64,000 nucleotides of DNA from Nonomuraea coxensis DSM 45129 (GCF_019397265.1 NZ_CP068985.1:682001-746000); one strand, 5' to 3'; shown: positions 8,055 through 17,481, counted from the first letter of the stretch. A program made the numbers and translations. Notes: generated by a model not told the origin, from the sequence alone.

Positions 8055-8603
8055 TCAGGGCTTGACCGGGTAGCGCATGAGCAGCGTGGCCCGGACGAGG
8101 TCGGGGCCGTGCGCCCGGTAGCCGTGGATCACGTCGGAGCGCCAGGAGATGTGGTCGCCCGGGCCGGCCGTCAGCGGCTCCTTGAGCGGCCCGGCGCTGA
8201 GCGTGCCGGTGAAGACCGTCACGTGCTCGGTGACGCCTTCGTGGTGGGCGGGGCTGGTCTGGGTGAGGCCGGGCGGCACGCGCACCCGGTAGAGCTCGTA
8301 GATGACGCGGTCGTCCTCGAAGACTTCCAGCAGTTCGGCCTCCATGGCCGTGCCGCGCATGATCTGCGGCTCGGGCGGCGGTTCGAGTATGGCCCCGATC
8401 GGCACGCCGAGCTGGGCGGTGATGGCCCAGAGCGTTTCGAGCGTCGGGCTGCGGACGCCCGACTCGACGCCGGAGAGCGCGTCCTTGCCGATGCCGGCCC
8501 GGTCGGCGAGCTCGGAGATGGAGACGCCGCGCTCCTGACGCAGCCGCCGCAGCCGATCTCCCACCGCGCGAGGGTCGGTGTCGAACGCGGGGAGCGGTTC
8601 CAT
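8055..8603 (-). CDS. XRE-family regulator with C-terminal cupin
   Basis: The protein has 182 residues. The HTH is at about 13-67 (LRRLRQERGVSISELADRAG, DALSGVESGVRSPTLETLWA) and a cupin_2 barrel at about 105-180 (TEHVTVFTGTLSAGP, GDHISWRSDVIHGY). This HTH-cupin form is common among regulators of small-molecule metabolism and export; the ligand is unknown. ATG at 8603 was preferred to the GTG at 8618 because GGTGGAG lies 9 nt upstream of it. Confidence 0.85.
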   Translation of the reverse strand: MEPLPAFDTDPRAVGDRLRRLRQERGVSISELADRAGIGKDALSGVESGVRSPTLETLWAITAQLGVPIGAILEPPPEPQIMRGTAMEAELLEVFEDDRVIYELYRVRVPPGLTQTSPAHHEGVTEHVTVFTGTLSAGPLKEPLTAGPGDHISWRSDVIHGYRAHGPDLVRATLLMRYPVKP

Positions 8604-8730
8604 GCGCTCATGCTCCACCCGTGGAGCCCGGCTGCGTACGGGGGACTAGCGAGTTGTCACCCGGCCGCGGGCCGTCACGTTTCCGAGGTTGCTGCTGCGA
8701 CACAAGGGACAGGCCGCTACGATTCCACAG

Positions 8731-10026
8731 ATGTCCGGTTCGACAGGCGTGATGGCACCGTCCGGGCCGACGCCGGCTCAGCGGATGCCGTCGCCGTACT
8801 CGCTGCCCCTGCACGCGCTGCGGCTGGCGGGGAAGTGCGCGCTGCCCCTGATCCTCTGGTTCGCCGCCGGCGAGGCGGCCCGCTACGCGCTCCTCTACGG
8901 CGCCAGCGAGGTCGCCTACGGCGAATGGCGCCAGGTCCGCCTGGTCCTCGTCATGACGCTGCTCACGTTCATCGTCCTGACCGCGATGGTGGTCACCACC
9001 GGCATGCTGCACGCGCTGCGCGGCGCGCTCTGGGAGATGCGCGCCAGGGCCGGGGAGGGCATGGCGGAGGAGCCGTTCTTCCGCGCCCTCGACCGGGTCG
9101 CGCCCGCCTTCGCCGTCCTCTACCTCGCCTGGGGCTTCCAGATCGAGGACGCCAGGGACGTCTACCAGATGGACATGTTCCACCACATCGACGAGCAGAT
9201 GACGGCGTCGTGGTTCGGCGAGAGCACCGACGTCGGGCGCGGGCTCGTCGACCTCGACTGGCGCGTCTCGCTCGGCGCGATGGTCGTCACCTTCGGGCTG
9301 AAGTGGCTCTTCGCCAAGGCCGTGGAGAAGGGCAGGAGCGGCTTCTACGGGTTCCTGGGCGCCTTCTCCGAGTTCGCGTTCGTCTTCTACGGGCTGAACG
9401 CCACCGTGGCCTTCGCCGACGCCCGCGCCGAGTGGGTGGAGCACCGCAGCGTCGTCGCGGGCACCGAGGAGGTCCTGTCCTCGGCGAAGGAGACCGTCCC
9501 GGTCTGGGCCGCGATCACCGACGGGTTCGGCGACGTCTGGCCGCTGTTCATCGACGCCGTCGCCGTGCCGCTGGCCTGGCTCACCGTGGCGATGCTCGTC
9601 TTCGGCGCCTACTCCGACGAGACCCGCGTCCTGGTCAAGGGGACCCGGCTGGAGAAGGGCGTGGAGCGGCTGGAGGGCAGCCACGACCTCACCCAGAAGT
9701 CGTTCGACCGGCTCACCAGCGGCTTCAGGGACCGCTGGCTGCCGCTCGCGAACTCGCTGCGGCTCGTGTTCAGGAGCGGCTTCCCGCTGTTCGGCATGAT
9801 GTGCCTGTGCTACGTGGCGCTCTCGGTGGGCGGCGAGCACGCGCAGCGCGCCGTGGTGGGGCTCTTCGGCTCCCGCGAGGAATGGGTGTGGGTCTACCAG
9901 GACGTACCGCTGATCTTCGTGCGCGAGACGGTCGTGACCGTGCTGACGATGGCGCTGCTGGCGGCGACGTACGATCTGGCCGCCACCCGGGCGCGGCTGC
10001 GCGGCCTGCCGCTCACCGACGTCTGA
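8731..10026 (+). CDS. Polytopic membrane protein of unknown function
   Basis: The protein has 431 residues and about seven or eight predicted transmembrane segments, for example ALPLILWFAAGEAARYALL, LVLVMTLLTFIVLTAMVV, FGMMCLCYVALSVGG and VVTVLTMALLAATYD. A cytoplasmic, charged loop of about 70 residues lies before the last two. I recognise no family. The start at 8731 is supported by TACGAT (8718-8723) 7 nt upstream, as for a leaderless mRNA; the next ATG at 8752 is possible. The 3' end overlaps the convergent downstream gene by 14 bp. Confidence 0.75.
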   Translation: MSGSTGVMAPSGPTPAQRMPSPYSLPLHALRLAGKCALPLILWFAAGEAARYALLYGASEVAYGEWRQVRLVLVMTLLTFIVLTAMVVTTGMLHALRGALWEMRARAGEGMAEEPFFRALDRVAPAFAVLYLAWGFQIEDARDVYQMDMFHHIDEQMTASWFGESTDVGRGLVDLDWRVSLGAMVVTFGLKWLFAKAVEKGRSGFYGFLGAFSEFAFVFYGLNATVAFADARAEWVEHRSVVAGTEEVLSSAKETVPVWAAITDGFGDVWPLFIDAVAVPLAWLTVAMLVFGAYSDETRVLVKGTRLEKGVERLEGSHDLTQKSFDRLTSGFRDRWLPLANSLRLVFRSGFPLFGMMCLCYVALSVGGEHAQRAVVGLFGSREEWVWVYQDVPLIFVRETVVTVLTMALLAATYDLAATRARLRGLPLTDV

Positions 10027-10987
10027 ACCGCAGCACGTACACGTCCACGCCCAGCGCCTCCATCTTCTCCCGGTCGAACAGGTCCTCCGTCGGGGTGTCC
10101 GAGCGGTAGTTGCTCGGCTCGAACGACAGCTCGACCTCGTCCGCCACGGCCGTCGGGACGATCGCCAGGCCCTGGATCCGGTAGTCCCTGCCCACCTCCA
10201 GCCGTTCCAGCGGGCGGTCGCCGACGGGCTCGATCGGGACCGTCCACTCGCGGCCGGCCCGGTCCGTGAACTTCACGTTGTTCGGCTCGGCGATCATGGT
10301 GGCGGCGGCCGCGTCCACGACCCTCTTGGTGATGTCGACCTTCATCCAGGTCACGTCGGGGCCGTGCTTGTTGCCCTCGGGGGGCTTCGTCGGGGCGACG
10401 GCGACCCGCCACTCGGTGTCGTACGCCTTGCCGGGCTGCCCTGCGGGGACGACGGTCTCGATGTGGTTCATGCCGCGGGTGATCTGCTGCTCGTAGAAGG
10501 CGTGGGTGTCGTACAGGTTGACCGCGACGGTGAGCAGCGAGACCGCCACGGCGGCGCCGGCGACGAGGAGGCGGCGGCGCGGCTTCCCGGCTCCAGCGGC
10601 GTGCTGTCCGGCGTGCTGTCCGGTGGGCGCGGGCTGGGGCGGGAGGCCCTGGGGCGGCCACGGCCGGGCGGCCGGGGCGCCGGGGACGACCGGGATGGGC
10701 TGCGTCGAGCTTCCCTGCTGCCGGGCGGCCGGCGGCCACACCTGCTGGTCCGGATGCGGGGCCCGCACCGGCGGCCTGGCCTGCCGGGTGTCGTACGGCG
10801 CCCCCTGCCATCCGCTCGGCGGCGCGGGAGCGCCCGCAGGGGGGCTGGGAGGCCGTGGCACGGCATGGCGGGGGCCCGGCGGCCGGGCGTGCTGCCCGGT
10901 GTAGCCCTCGGGGGCCGGGACCCAGCCCTGCTGCGGCGGCTGCGGCTGCTGCTCCGGCGAGAACCAGTCACGCTCGTTCGTGCTCAT
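10013..10987 (-). CDS. Pro-rich single-pass membrane protein
   Basis: The protein has 324 residues. A Pro/Gln/Gly-rich cytoplasmic region (1-135, motifs such as WVPAPEGYTGQ) is followed by one transmembrane helix (about 137-157, LLVAGAAVAVSLLTVAVN) and an extracytoplasmic domain of about 165 residues. I do not recognise the outer domain. It is the last gene of a three-gene operon of single-pass proteins and lies 7 bp after the preceding gene. The Pro-rich tail could be an interaction platform; that is inference. Confidence 0.75.
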   Translation of the reverse strand: MSTNERDWFSPEQQPQPPQQGWVPAPEGYTGQHARPPGPRHAVPRPPSPPAGAPAPPSGWQGAPYDTRQARPPVRAPHPDQQVWPPAARQQGSSTQPIPVVPGAPAARPWPPQGLPPQPAPTGQHAGQHAAGAGKPRRRLLVAGAAVAVSLLTVAVNLYDTHAFYEQQITRGMNHIETVVPAGQPGKAYDTEWRVAVAPTKPPEGNKHGPDVTWMKVDITKRVVDAAAATMIAEPNNVKFTDRAGREWTVPIEPVGDRPLERLEVGRDYRIQGLAIVPTAVADEVELSFEPSNYRSDTPTEDLFDREKMEALGVDVYVLRFRRR

Positions 10988-10994
10988 GCGGCGA

Positions 10995-11642
10995 TCACTT
11001 CTTGACGGTCGGGTAGACGTCCTGGGCCGAGGCCACGAGCTTGCGCGCGCCCTCGTCGTCCAGACCGAGGTCGATCTCCACCTGCGGCTGGTAGGGCTCC
11101 ACCACCACGCCCTGCTGCGGCAGGCTGAACAGCGCGCTCGCCCCCGGCAGCGCCGACGCCGGCACCTCGAAGTAGAACCGGCCGCGCACCCAGATGTCCG
11201 GCTGCACGAAGGTGTTCGACAGCGTGACGGCCCTGTCCACCCGGTCGCTCGCCTCGAAGCGCTTGCCGTCGGCGGTGACCAGCATGGGCATCGCCAGATG
11301 GTACGGCTTCAGACTCGACTTGGCGGAGACGGCGAGGACGAGGAAGACGTGGTCCGTGGCGAGGGTCTTGGACGAGCCCTGGAGGGCCTTCGCGGCGGCG
11401 ATCGAGTCGAGCCGGAGGGTGAACCGGCGGGCGTCGACGTCCTCGCCCTTGGAGCCGGTGTAGACGATCGGGCCGGAGACCTCGGTCTGCCCCAGTTTGA
11501 GCGTCTGCAGGCCCATCGCGCCCGCGATCAGCAGCACCCCGGCCGCCGCGGCGAGCAGCCGCGGGCCGAGACCGGGGCGGCGGCCGGCCGGCGGCCCGCC
11601 GGGCGCGGCGAGCGCGGTGGCGCGGGGCTCGGTGGCGGTCAC
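10995..11642 (-). CDS. Single-pass protein with secreted beta-type domain
   Basis: The protein has 215 residues: a short basic N-terminus, a transmembrane helix at about 26-46 (LLAAAAGVLLIAGAMGLQ), then an extracytoplasmic domain of about 165 residues resembling in layout, not clearly in sequence, the Ig-like DUF4352 type (VFLVLAVSAKSSLKPYH, DIWVRGRFYFEVPASALPG). The GTG start at 11642 overlaps the upstream stop (GTGA), so it is translationally coupled. The listed longer frame upstream would run into the preceding gene and was not used. Confidence 0.75.
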   Translation of the reverse strand: MTATEPRATALAAPGGPPAGRRPGLGPRLLAAAAGVLLIAGAMGLQTLKLGQTEVSGPIVYTGSKGEDVDARRFTLRLDSIAAAKALQGSSKTLATDHVFLVLAVSAKSSLKPYHLAMPMLVTADGKRFEASDRVDRAVTLSNTFVQPDIWVRGRFYFEVPASALPGASALFSLPQQGVVVEPYQPQVEIDLGLDDEGARKLVASAQDVYPTVKK

Positions 11643-12301
11643 GCGCCGGCCTCCTGCCTGACGGGCAACGTCACCCGGGCCTTGATCTCGGGGAGGAACT
11701 TCTCGCCGACCTGCTCGGACACCATCTCCCACTGGGGGGCGGCGTTGAGGAAGCTGGTCCCCTCCTCGAAGGAGGCGACGTCGATGGTGACCTTGTCCGG
11801 CGGCCGCTCGCCCGCCTTGAGCCGGTACCTGACGACGACCTGCGTCGGGACGTCCGGCTGGAGCTGCTGCGACTCGTCGCCCTTGAGCAGCGCGAACGTG
11901 AACGGCCCCGACTCCTTGGAGAAGGCGGGGCTGATCCTGACGAGCGAGCCCGCGAAGCTGGTGAGCGCGAACGCCCGCTCGGGCTGCTCGGGCGGCATCC
12001 CGACCCTGGCGGTCTCGTCGGTCTTGTTGGTGACGTCGAAGACGAGCTCGACGAAGCGCTTGTCGTCGTCGAAGGAGAACTCGGCCTTCTCCACCTTCAC
12101 CCGCGACTCGACGAACTTGGTCATGTACATGCCCTGGTCCAGCACCGCCCCCTGGCCGAGCGGCTTCGGGGCGTCGGGAGCCTCGTCGAGCCCGCCCAGC
12201 AGGGCGATGATGCCGAGGGCGGTGAGCGCCACCAGGGCGATGGCGGGGACCACCACCGGACGTCCCTGCCTCTCACCGCCGCCGCCGGAGGGTTCCGTCA
12301 T
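11639..12301 (-). CDS. Single-pass protein with secreted beta-type domain (first gene of operon)
   Basis: The protein has 220 residues: a short Gly-rich cytoplasmic start, a transmembrane helix at about 16-36 (VVVPAIALVALTALGIIALL), then an extracytoplasmic domain with alternating beta-like segments (VELVFDVTNKTDETARVG, TQVVVRYRLKAGERPPDKVT). It looks like a cousin of the next gene in the operon. TACCAT ends 8 nt before the ATG, suggesting a leaderless transcript. It is divergent from the HerA-like operon, so the two sets may share control. Confidence 0.75.
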   Translation of the reverse strand: MTEPSGGGGERQGRPVVVPAIALVALTALGIIALLGGLDEAPDAPKPLGQGAVLDQGMYMTKFVESRVKVEKAEFSFDDDKRFVELVFDVTNKTDETARVGMPPEQPERAFALTSFAGSLVRISPAFSKESGPFTFALLKGDESQQLQPDVPTQVVVRYRLKAGERPPDKVTIDVASFEEGTSFLNAAPQWEMVSEQVGEKFLPEIKARVTLPVRQEAGA

Positions 12302-12469
12302 GGGTATGGATGGTAATAGGTATCGCTTGTACCATCTGCCGCATTGCTCCCATCGCTTCGGCCGAATTGCCGCGAAACTCTGCCGTTCCGGGGGTTGAAG
12401 CTCTTACGCTGTTCCGAGGCGGGAAAGGGCGACCCGACATTGGGAGAACGATCGCGGCCGGAGGGTCAC
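12302..12469. promoter_or_regulatory. Divergent promoter region between the two membrane-module operons
   Basis: The 168-bp spacer holds a minus-strand -10-like TACCAT at 12310-12315 next to the upstream gene. On the plus strand a TTGAAG (12397) lies close to TTACGCT, a weak promoter candidate. GGAGGGT serves the plus-strand start. No clear operator palindrome was seen. Confidence 0.4.
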
Positions 12470-14422
12470 GTGACAGACGTGCATCCCGAGCATGCCCAGC
12501 TTCAGGCTGATCGCATCTACCTGGGCTGGCAGTACCTCCTGCTGCACCCCGATCCAGGACCCCCGCCCAAACGACCCTCACCGGCCTCTCCGGGCGAGGA
12601 GCCCGCCGCCACCGGGCCCGACGCCGCCCAGGCCGAGGCGGGCCGGCGCGAGCGGATGCAGGAGGACATGCTCAACCAGCCGGTCCGGCTGTTCCGCGTG
12701 TTCGCGCTCGTGCTGAGCGTGCTGATCCTGGCCGTGGCCGTCGCGGGCTACCTCGACTGGTCGTTCGCGCTCCTCGGGCTGGTGGCGGCCGGCGGCGTGG
12801 CGGCCATCTGCACCTTCGCCCTCATGCAGGGCGACCGTGCGGTCCGCTACCGCGTGCTGGAGCAGCAGGCGAGGGACCAGCGCCGGCGTCAGGAACGTGA
12901 CAAGGAGCTGTTCAAGGCCCAGGAGGAGCACGCCAGGCGCTACCGCGAGTGGCAGGAGCAGAAGGACCGCCACGACCGCCAGCTCAGCTGGTACGCCGTC
13001 GCCGTCCCCGACGAGATCGACCGCGTCGACGTCGCGGGCGGCACCCTGCCCGGCTGGTCCGCGCTGATCACGCTGCTCGGCGCCACCCGCCTCTACAGCG
13101 GCGGCCACCTCACCGTGCTCGACCTGTCCGAGGGCGCCATCGCCAAGGACCTCATCGAGCTGGCCCGCAAGGGCGGCGACGACCCCCTCGTGTGGGTGCT
13201 GCCGGTCGACCTGCCCAAGCTCGACCTCGGCGCGACGCTCAAGCCGGAGGCGTTCGCGGACGTCCTCGCGCACGTGGTCAGCGTCAGCGAGGAGCACCGC
13301 ACCACCCGCGACCTCAGCTTCGACAACGCCATCCTGGAGCGGGTGCTGGAGGTCCTCGGCGAGAACGCCACCATCAGCCAGGTCACGGCCGCCCTCAGGG
13401 CGCTCGCGCAGGTCGGCGACCCGCGCGACGACCTGCGCTTCGGGCTGCTCACCGCCACCCAGCTCGAACGCATCGGCACGCTCTTCGGGCGTGGCGTCAG
13501 CGACCGCGTGGTGATCGAGCGGGCCTGGGCCCTGGAGTCCCAGCTCCGCAAGCTGGAGACGCTCGGCACCGAGGCCGTGCGGCTGCCGCCGGCCCGGCTG
13601 CGGGTGGTGAGCATGGACCGGCAGGCGGGGGTGTTCGGCAACCGGGTGCTCGGCACGTACGTCGCCACCGCGCTCACCCACATCCTGCGCCAGTCGCCCG
13701 CCTCCGACCGGCCCTGGTACCACACGATCATCGTGGCCGGCGCGGACAAGCTCAGGGGCGACGTGCTCGACCGGCTGATGGACGCCTGCGAGACCTCGCG
13801 CACCGGGCTCGTCCTCACCTACCGCTCGCTCACCCCCACCGTGCGCGAACGGCTCGGCCGCGGGCACGCGGCGGTGGCGTTCATGCGGCTCGGCAACGCC
13901 GAGGACGCCCGCGTCGCGAGCGAGCACGTCGGCACCGAGCACCGGCTGGAGCTGGCCCAGCTCACCGAGACCATCAGCGCGTCGCTGCCCGGCCTGGACG
14001 GCGGCTACACCTCCACCGTCTCCCAGGTGGACGACGAGCGGGAGCTGCGCGAGGAGAGCCCCGCCGACCTCGCCGAGGACATCACCGAGTCCACCGAGTG
14101 GGGCCGCACCGCCGACAAGATCTCCGAGAAGGAGCGCGTGCTCCAGCGCTCGCGCGAGTTCCTGGTCGAGCCGCACGAGCTCCAGCAGCTCCCCACGACC
14201 TCCGTCATCGTCACCGACGCCACGGCCAGCGGCCGGAGGGTCCGCCTCGCCGACGCCAATCCCGCCATCCTCACCTTCCCCAAGACCACGCTCGGCCAGC
14301 TGGAGGACGTGCGCGAGGCCGTGCTGGCGCTCGACCCCCACGGCGCCGACGGGGAGGAGGAGCCGCCGCCCAACCTCGGACCACCCCCGCCACGGCTCGA
14401 CTGGCGAAAGGGCCGGGCATGA
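12470..14422 (+). CDS. Membrane-anchored NTPase-like protein without Walker A
   Basis: The protein has 650 residues. Two adjacent transmembrane helices lie at about 74-92 and 97-119, then a highly charged coiled coil at about 120-175, then an NTPase-like body. Where the ATPase P-loop would be, the sequence reads LLGATRLYSGGHLT, without GK[ST]. A later strand WYHTIIVAGADKLRGDVLDR followed by TGLVLTYRSL resembles the B-strand and sensor strand of HerA/VirD4 ATPases. I infer a catalytically dead membrane partner of the ATPase encoded next. GTG 12470 is favoured by GGAGGG 6 nt upstream; the tail is Pro-rich and acidic. Confidence 0.75.
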   Translation: MTDVHPEHAQLQADRIYLGWQYLLLHPDPGPPPKRPSPASPGEEPAATGPDAAQAEAGRRERMQEDMLNQPVRLFRVFALVLSVLILAVAVAGYLDWSFALLGLVAAGGVAAICTFALMQGDRAVRYRVLEQQARDQRRRQERDKELFKAQEEHARRYREWQEQKDRHDRQLSWYAVAVPDEIDRVDVAGGTLPGWSALITLLGATRLYSGGHLTVLDLSEGAIAKDLIELARKGGDDPLVWVLPVDLPKLDLGATLKPEAFADVLAHVVSVSEEHRTTRDLSFDNAILERVLEVLGENATISQVTAALRALAQVGDPRDDLRFGLLTATQLERIGTLFGRGVSDRVVIERAWALESQLRKLETLGTEAVRLPPARLRVVSMDRQAGVFGNRVLGTYVATALTHILRQSPASDRPWYHTIIVAGADKLRGDVLDRLMDACETSRTGLVLTYRSLTPTVRERLGRGHAAVAFMRLGNAEDARVASEHVGTEHRLELAQLTETISASLPGLDGGYTSTVSQVDDERELREESPADLAEDITESTEWGRTADKISEKERVLQRSREFLVEPHELQQLPTTSVIVTDATASGRRVRLADANPAILTFPKTTLGQLEDVREAVLALDPHGADGEEEPPPNLGPPPPRLDWRKGRA

Positions 14423-14502
14423 CCGGGTAATGACATGGTCAATGTCAAGGTGACGAGCTGGCGGTTGCTGGAATTTGGCGAAGAACCGTCTCTGGGGGAT
14501 TG

Positions 14503-17481
14503 ATGTTGCAGCCGAGCGTCTCGCTGAGCGGGCCCTGGTATCGGATCCAGTCGATCGCCGCGCCCTCGCGAAGCTCGTCGGCGGAATGGGATTTCGTCAC
14601 CGTGCTGCCCGCCGTGCTGTCGGCGGCGCAGCGCGACCGGCCGTTCGTCATCGGATGGCTGTCACGCGGATCCGGCGCGCCGCTCGAACTCATCACCAAC
14701 GCGGGCCCGCTGTCGCCGCCGCGCCAGCCGCGCCGCGCCACCGACGTGCCCGACCGGCCGAGGGGGCCGCAGCCGCTGCTGTTCCCCGGCGGGGCACGCG
14801 GCGTCCAGCTCTCCGACGAGTACCTGGCCGACCTGGCGGACCTCGTGTGGGCGCCCTGCCCGGGGCGGCAGGCGCCGCCGCTGGGCGGCCGCGAACGCCA
14901 CGCCGACCACGACGAGCTGACCCGGCCCACGCTGTTCGAGGCGACCCTGGTCACGCTGATGTCGCGGCCGTTCGCCTGGCTCGTCGTGGCCGAGCCGACC
15001 GACCTGCTGGACGCCGAGGTGGCCCACCTGCGCACCCAGCTCAACGTGCTGCGCCAGTACGGCGACGCCTCCGAGCGTTCCCGGTTCGACGCCGAGCGGG
15101 CCGAGCGGCGTATGCAGGAGCTCGACGCCTTCCGCGAGGCCGGGCTGTGGAACGTGCGCGTGCTGGCCGGCGCCGCCACCGCCGACGAGCTGCGGCAGCT
15201 CGCGCCCGTGCTGGTCGGGTCCGTGGAGATGAGCCACCACCCGTACCGGCTGCGGAGCTCGCACGGGGCCGCGTACCCGCTGGCTGAGGCGCTGGCCGTC
15301 ACCCTCCAGGACCCGGCCGACGGGGCCGCCGCGCCGTTCGCCGCGACGGCGGGGGCGCTCGCCGCGCTGGCCGGGCTGCCCCGCCGCGAGGTGCCCGGCG
15401 TCCGCGTGCTCGACTCGGGCTTCTTCGACGTGACGTCCGAGGCCGACGGGGGCGAACTGGAGCTCGGCGAGATCCTCGACGGGCAGGACCGCGCCGTCGG
15501 CTCGTTCCGGGTGCCGCTCGCCACGCTCAACCGGCACGCCTTCGTCACCGGCGCGACCGGCTCCGGCAAGTCGCAGACCGTACGGCACCTGCTGGAGCAG
15601 CTCAGCAGGGCCCGCATCCCGTGGCTCGCGATCGAGCCGGCCAAGTCCGAGTACGCCGCCATGGCCGGCCGCGTGGACGAGCCGGTCACCGTGATCAACC
15701 CGTCCGCGCCCGAGGGCGTGCCGTTCAGCGTCAACCCGCTCGAACCCGAGCCCGGCTATCCCGTCCAGGCCCACATCGACATGATCAGGGCGCTGTTCAT
15801 GGCGGCCTTCGACGCCGAGGAGCCGTTCCCGCAGATCATGTCGCTGGCGCTGCAGCGCGTCTACGAGGCCACCGGCTGGGACGTCGTCACCGGCGGCGCG
15901 GTCCCCGGCTCCAGCGTCCCGCCCAGCGTCCCCACCCTCGAACAGCTCCAGCAGCACGCCATGGACGTCATCAAGGAGATCGGCTACGGCCGCGAGGTCC
16001 AGGCCGACGTCGAGGGCTTCATCTCGCTGCGGCTGCGCTCGCTGCGCGTCGGCTCGGCCGGGCGCTTCTTCGAGGGCGGCCACCCCGCCGACGTCGGCGG
16101 CCTGCTGGAGCGCAACGTCGTGCTCGCCATCGAGGACGTCGCCAACGACGAGGACAAGGCGTTCCTCATGGGCACGCTGATCATCAGGATCGTCGAGCAC
16201 CTGCGGATGCGGGCGCGCAAGGAGAGGTCCCACGAGCTGCGGCATGTCATCGTCATCGAGGAGGCGCACCGGCTGCTGCGCGACCGCGGGCAGGGGCGGG
16301 CCTCCACGCACGCGGTCGAGCTGCTGGCGGGGATGCTGGCCGAGATCAGGGCGTACGGCGAGGGCATCGTCGTCGCCGAGCAGATCCCGTCCAAGCTCGT
16401 CTCCGACGTGGTCAAGAACACCGCGCTCAAGGTCGTGCACCGGCTGCCCGCCGAGGACGACAGGAAGCTCGTCGGCGCGGCCATGAACCTCAGCGAGGAG
16501 CAGTCACGCCACGTCGTGTCGCTCCAGCCGGGCTCGGCCGCGGTCTTCGCCGACGGCATGGACCGGCCGCTGCGGGTGCGCGTGCCGCTCGGCGAGTCCA
16601 GGGAGAAGGTCCTGCCGGGGCCGCCGCCGCCCATCCGCGGCCGCCGTTCCGCCGCCTGCGGCGCGCAGTGCCGCGGCGGGCAGGCGTGCACGCTGGTCGA
16701 GCTGCGCGAGGCGGACGTGCTCGCCGACGCGCCCGAATGGGCGTGGCTGCGCATCTGGTGCGACACGGTCGTGCTCGCCTTCGTCAGCAACCGGCCGCTG
16801 CCGGGCGTGCCGCGCGTCCTCGCCGCCGCCTGGGGAGACCTGCCGGCGCGGCGGCGCGAGTGCCTGCTGGCGACCCTCGTCGAACGGTCGGTGCAGCGGC
16901 GGGCCTGGTCGCTGCGGAGCTGGTTCGACCCCTCGCTGCTGACCGAGAAGGCGGCGGAGAAGGCCACCCGGCTGCTCGCGGGCCTGGAGGGCGGCGGCGA
17001 GCGGCCCGGGGCGTCGTGGGTGATCCCGCAGGTGCGGTGGCTGCACGAGGTGGACCGGCTCTTCCCGCACGGGCAGTCCGCCCCCGACCTGCGCAGCCCC
17101 GCCCCGCCCATGGAGTACGCCCTGTTCCGCCCGCCCCACACCGCTTCCGCAGTCAACGGGTCGCCGGACCGCGCGCACACGGAGCTGCTCGGCCACCGCG
17201 CCAAGGCGCTGCGCCACCACCCGCTGTCGATGGAGGTGGACCGCAACCGGGCGCTGGCCTGGCGGGTCATCCTCGGCGACGACGAGAACGAGGCCGTGCA
17301 GCGCGACATCACGACCGTCGCCATCGGCATCGAGGCGTCGGCCAGGATCAGGCACGTCGGGCAGACGATGGGGGCGGGGTGGCTGGAGGGCGTGCTGTCC
17401 TGGCCCCGGCGCTTCGTCCTCCCCTTCGACGGGAGCGGCGCCCCCGAACTCAGCTTCCCCACCCCGGCCCCGGCTCTCTGA
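14503..17481 (+). CDS. HerA/FtsK-type P-loop ATPase, 992 residues
   Basis: An N-terminal region of about 340 residues with no recognisable family precedes the ATPase core: Walker A GATGSGKSQTVRHLL (about 350-364), Walker B HVIVIEEAHRLL (about 580-591), and the polar strand VVAEQIPSKLVSDV followed by KNTALKVVHRL, typical of HerA-type pumps. After the core comes a Cys cluster CGAQCRGGQAC (about 727-737) and a C-terminal helical domain. Proteins of this class form hexameric rings that move DNA or protein. No nuclease gene is adjacent, unlike HerA-NurA. ATG 14503 follows GGGGGAT. It forms an operon with the membrane-anchored partner 80 bp upstream. Confidence 0.85.
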   Translation: MLQPSVSLSGPWYRIQSIAAPSRSSSAEWDFVTVLPAVLSAAQRDRPFVIGWLSRGSGAPLELITNAGPLSPPRQPRRATDVPDRPRGPQPLLFPGGARGVQLSDEYLADLADLVWAPCPGRQAPPLGGRERHADHDELTRPTLFEATLVTLMSRPFAWLVVAEPTDLLDAEVAHLRTQLNVLRQYGDASERSRFDAERAERRMQELDAFREAGLWNVRVLAGAATADELRQLAPVLVGSVEMSHHPYRLRSSHGAAYPLAEALAVTLQDPADGAAAPFAATAGALAALAGLPRREVPGVRVLDSGFFDVTSEADGGELELGEILDGQDRAVGSFRVPLATLNRHAFVTGATGSGKSQTVRHLLEQLSRARIPWLAIEPAKSEYAAMAGRVDEPVTVINPSAPEGVPFSVNPLEPEPGYPVQAHIDMIRALFMAAFDAEEPFPQIMSLALQRVYEATGWDVVTGGAVPGSSVPPSVPTLEQLQQHAMDVIKEIGYGREVQADVEGFISLRLRSLRVGSAGRFFEGGHPADVGGLLERNVVLAIEDVANDEDKAFLMGTLIIRIVEHLRMRARKERSHELRHVIVIEEAHRLLRDRGQGRASTHAVELLAGMLAEIRAYGEGIVVAEQIPSKLVSDVVKNTALKVVHRLPAEDDRKLVGAAMNLSEEQSRHVVSLQPGSAAVFADGMDRPLRVRVPLGESREKVLPGPPPPIRGRRSAACGAQCRGGQACTLVELREADVLADAPEWAWLRIWCDTVVLAFVSNRPLPGVPRVLAAAWGDLPARRRECLLATLVERSVQRRAWSLRSWFDPSLLTEKAAEKATRLLAGLEGGGERPGASWVIPQVRWLHEVDRLFPHGQSAPDLRSPAPPMEYALFRPPHTASAVNGSPDRAHTELLGHRAKALRHHPLSMEVDRNRALAWRVILGDDENEAVQRDITTVAIGIEASARIRHVGQTMGAGWLEGVLSWPRRFVLPFDGSGAPELSFPTPAPAL

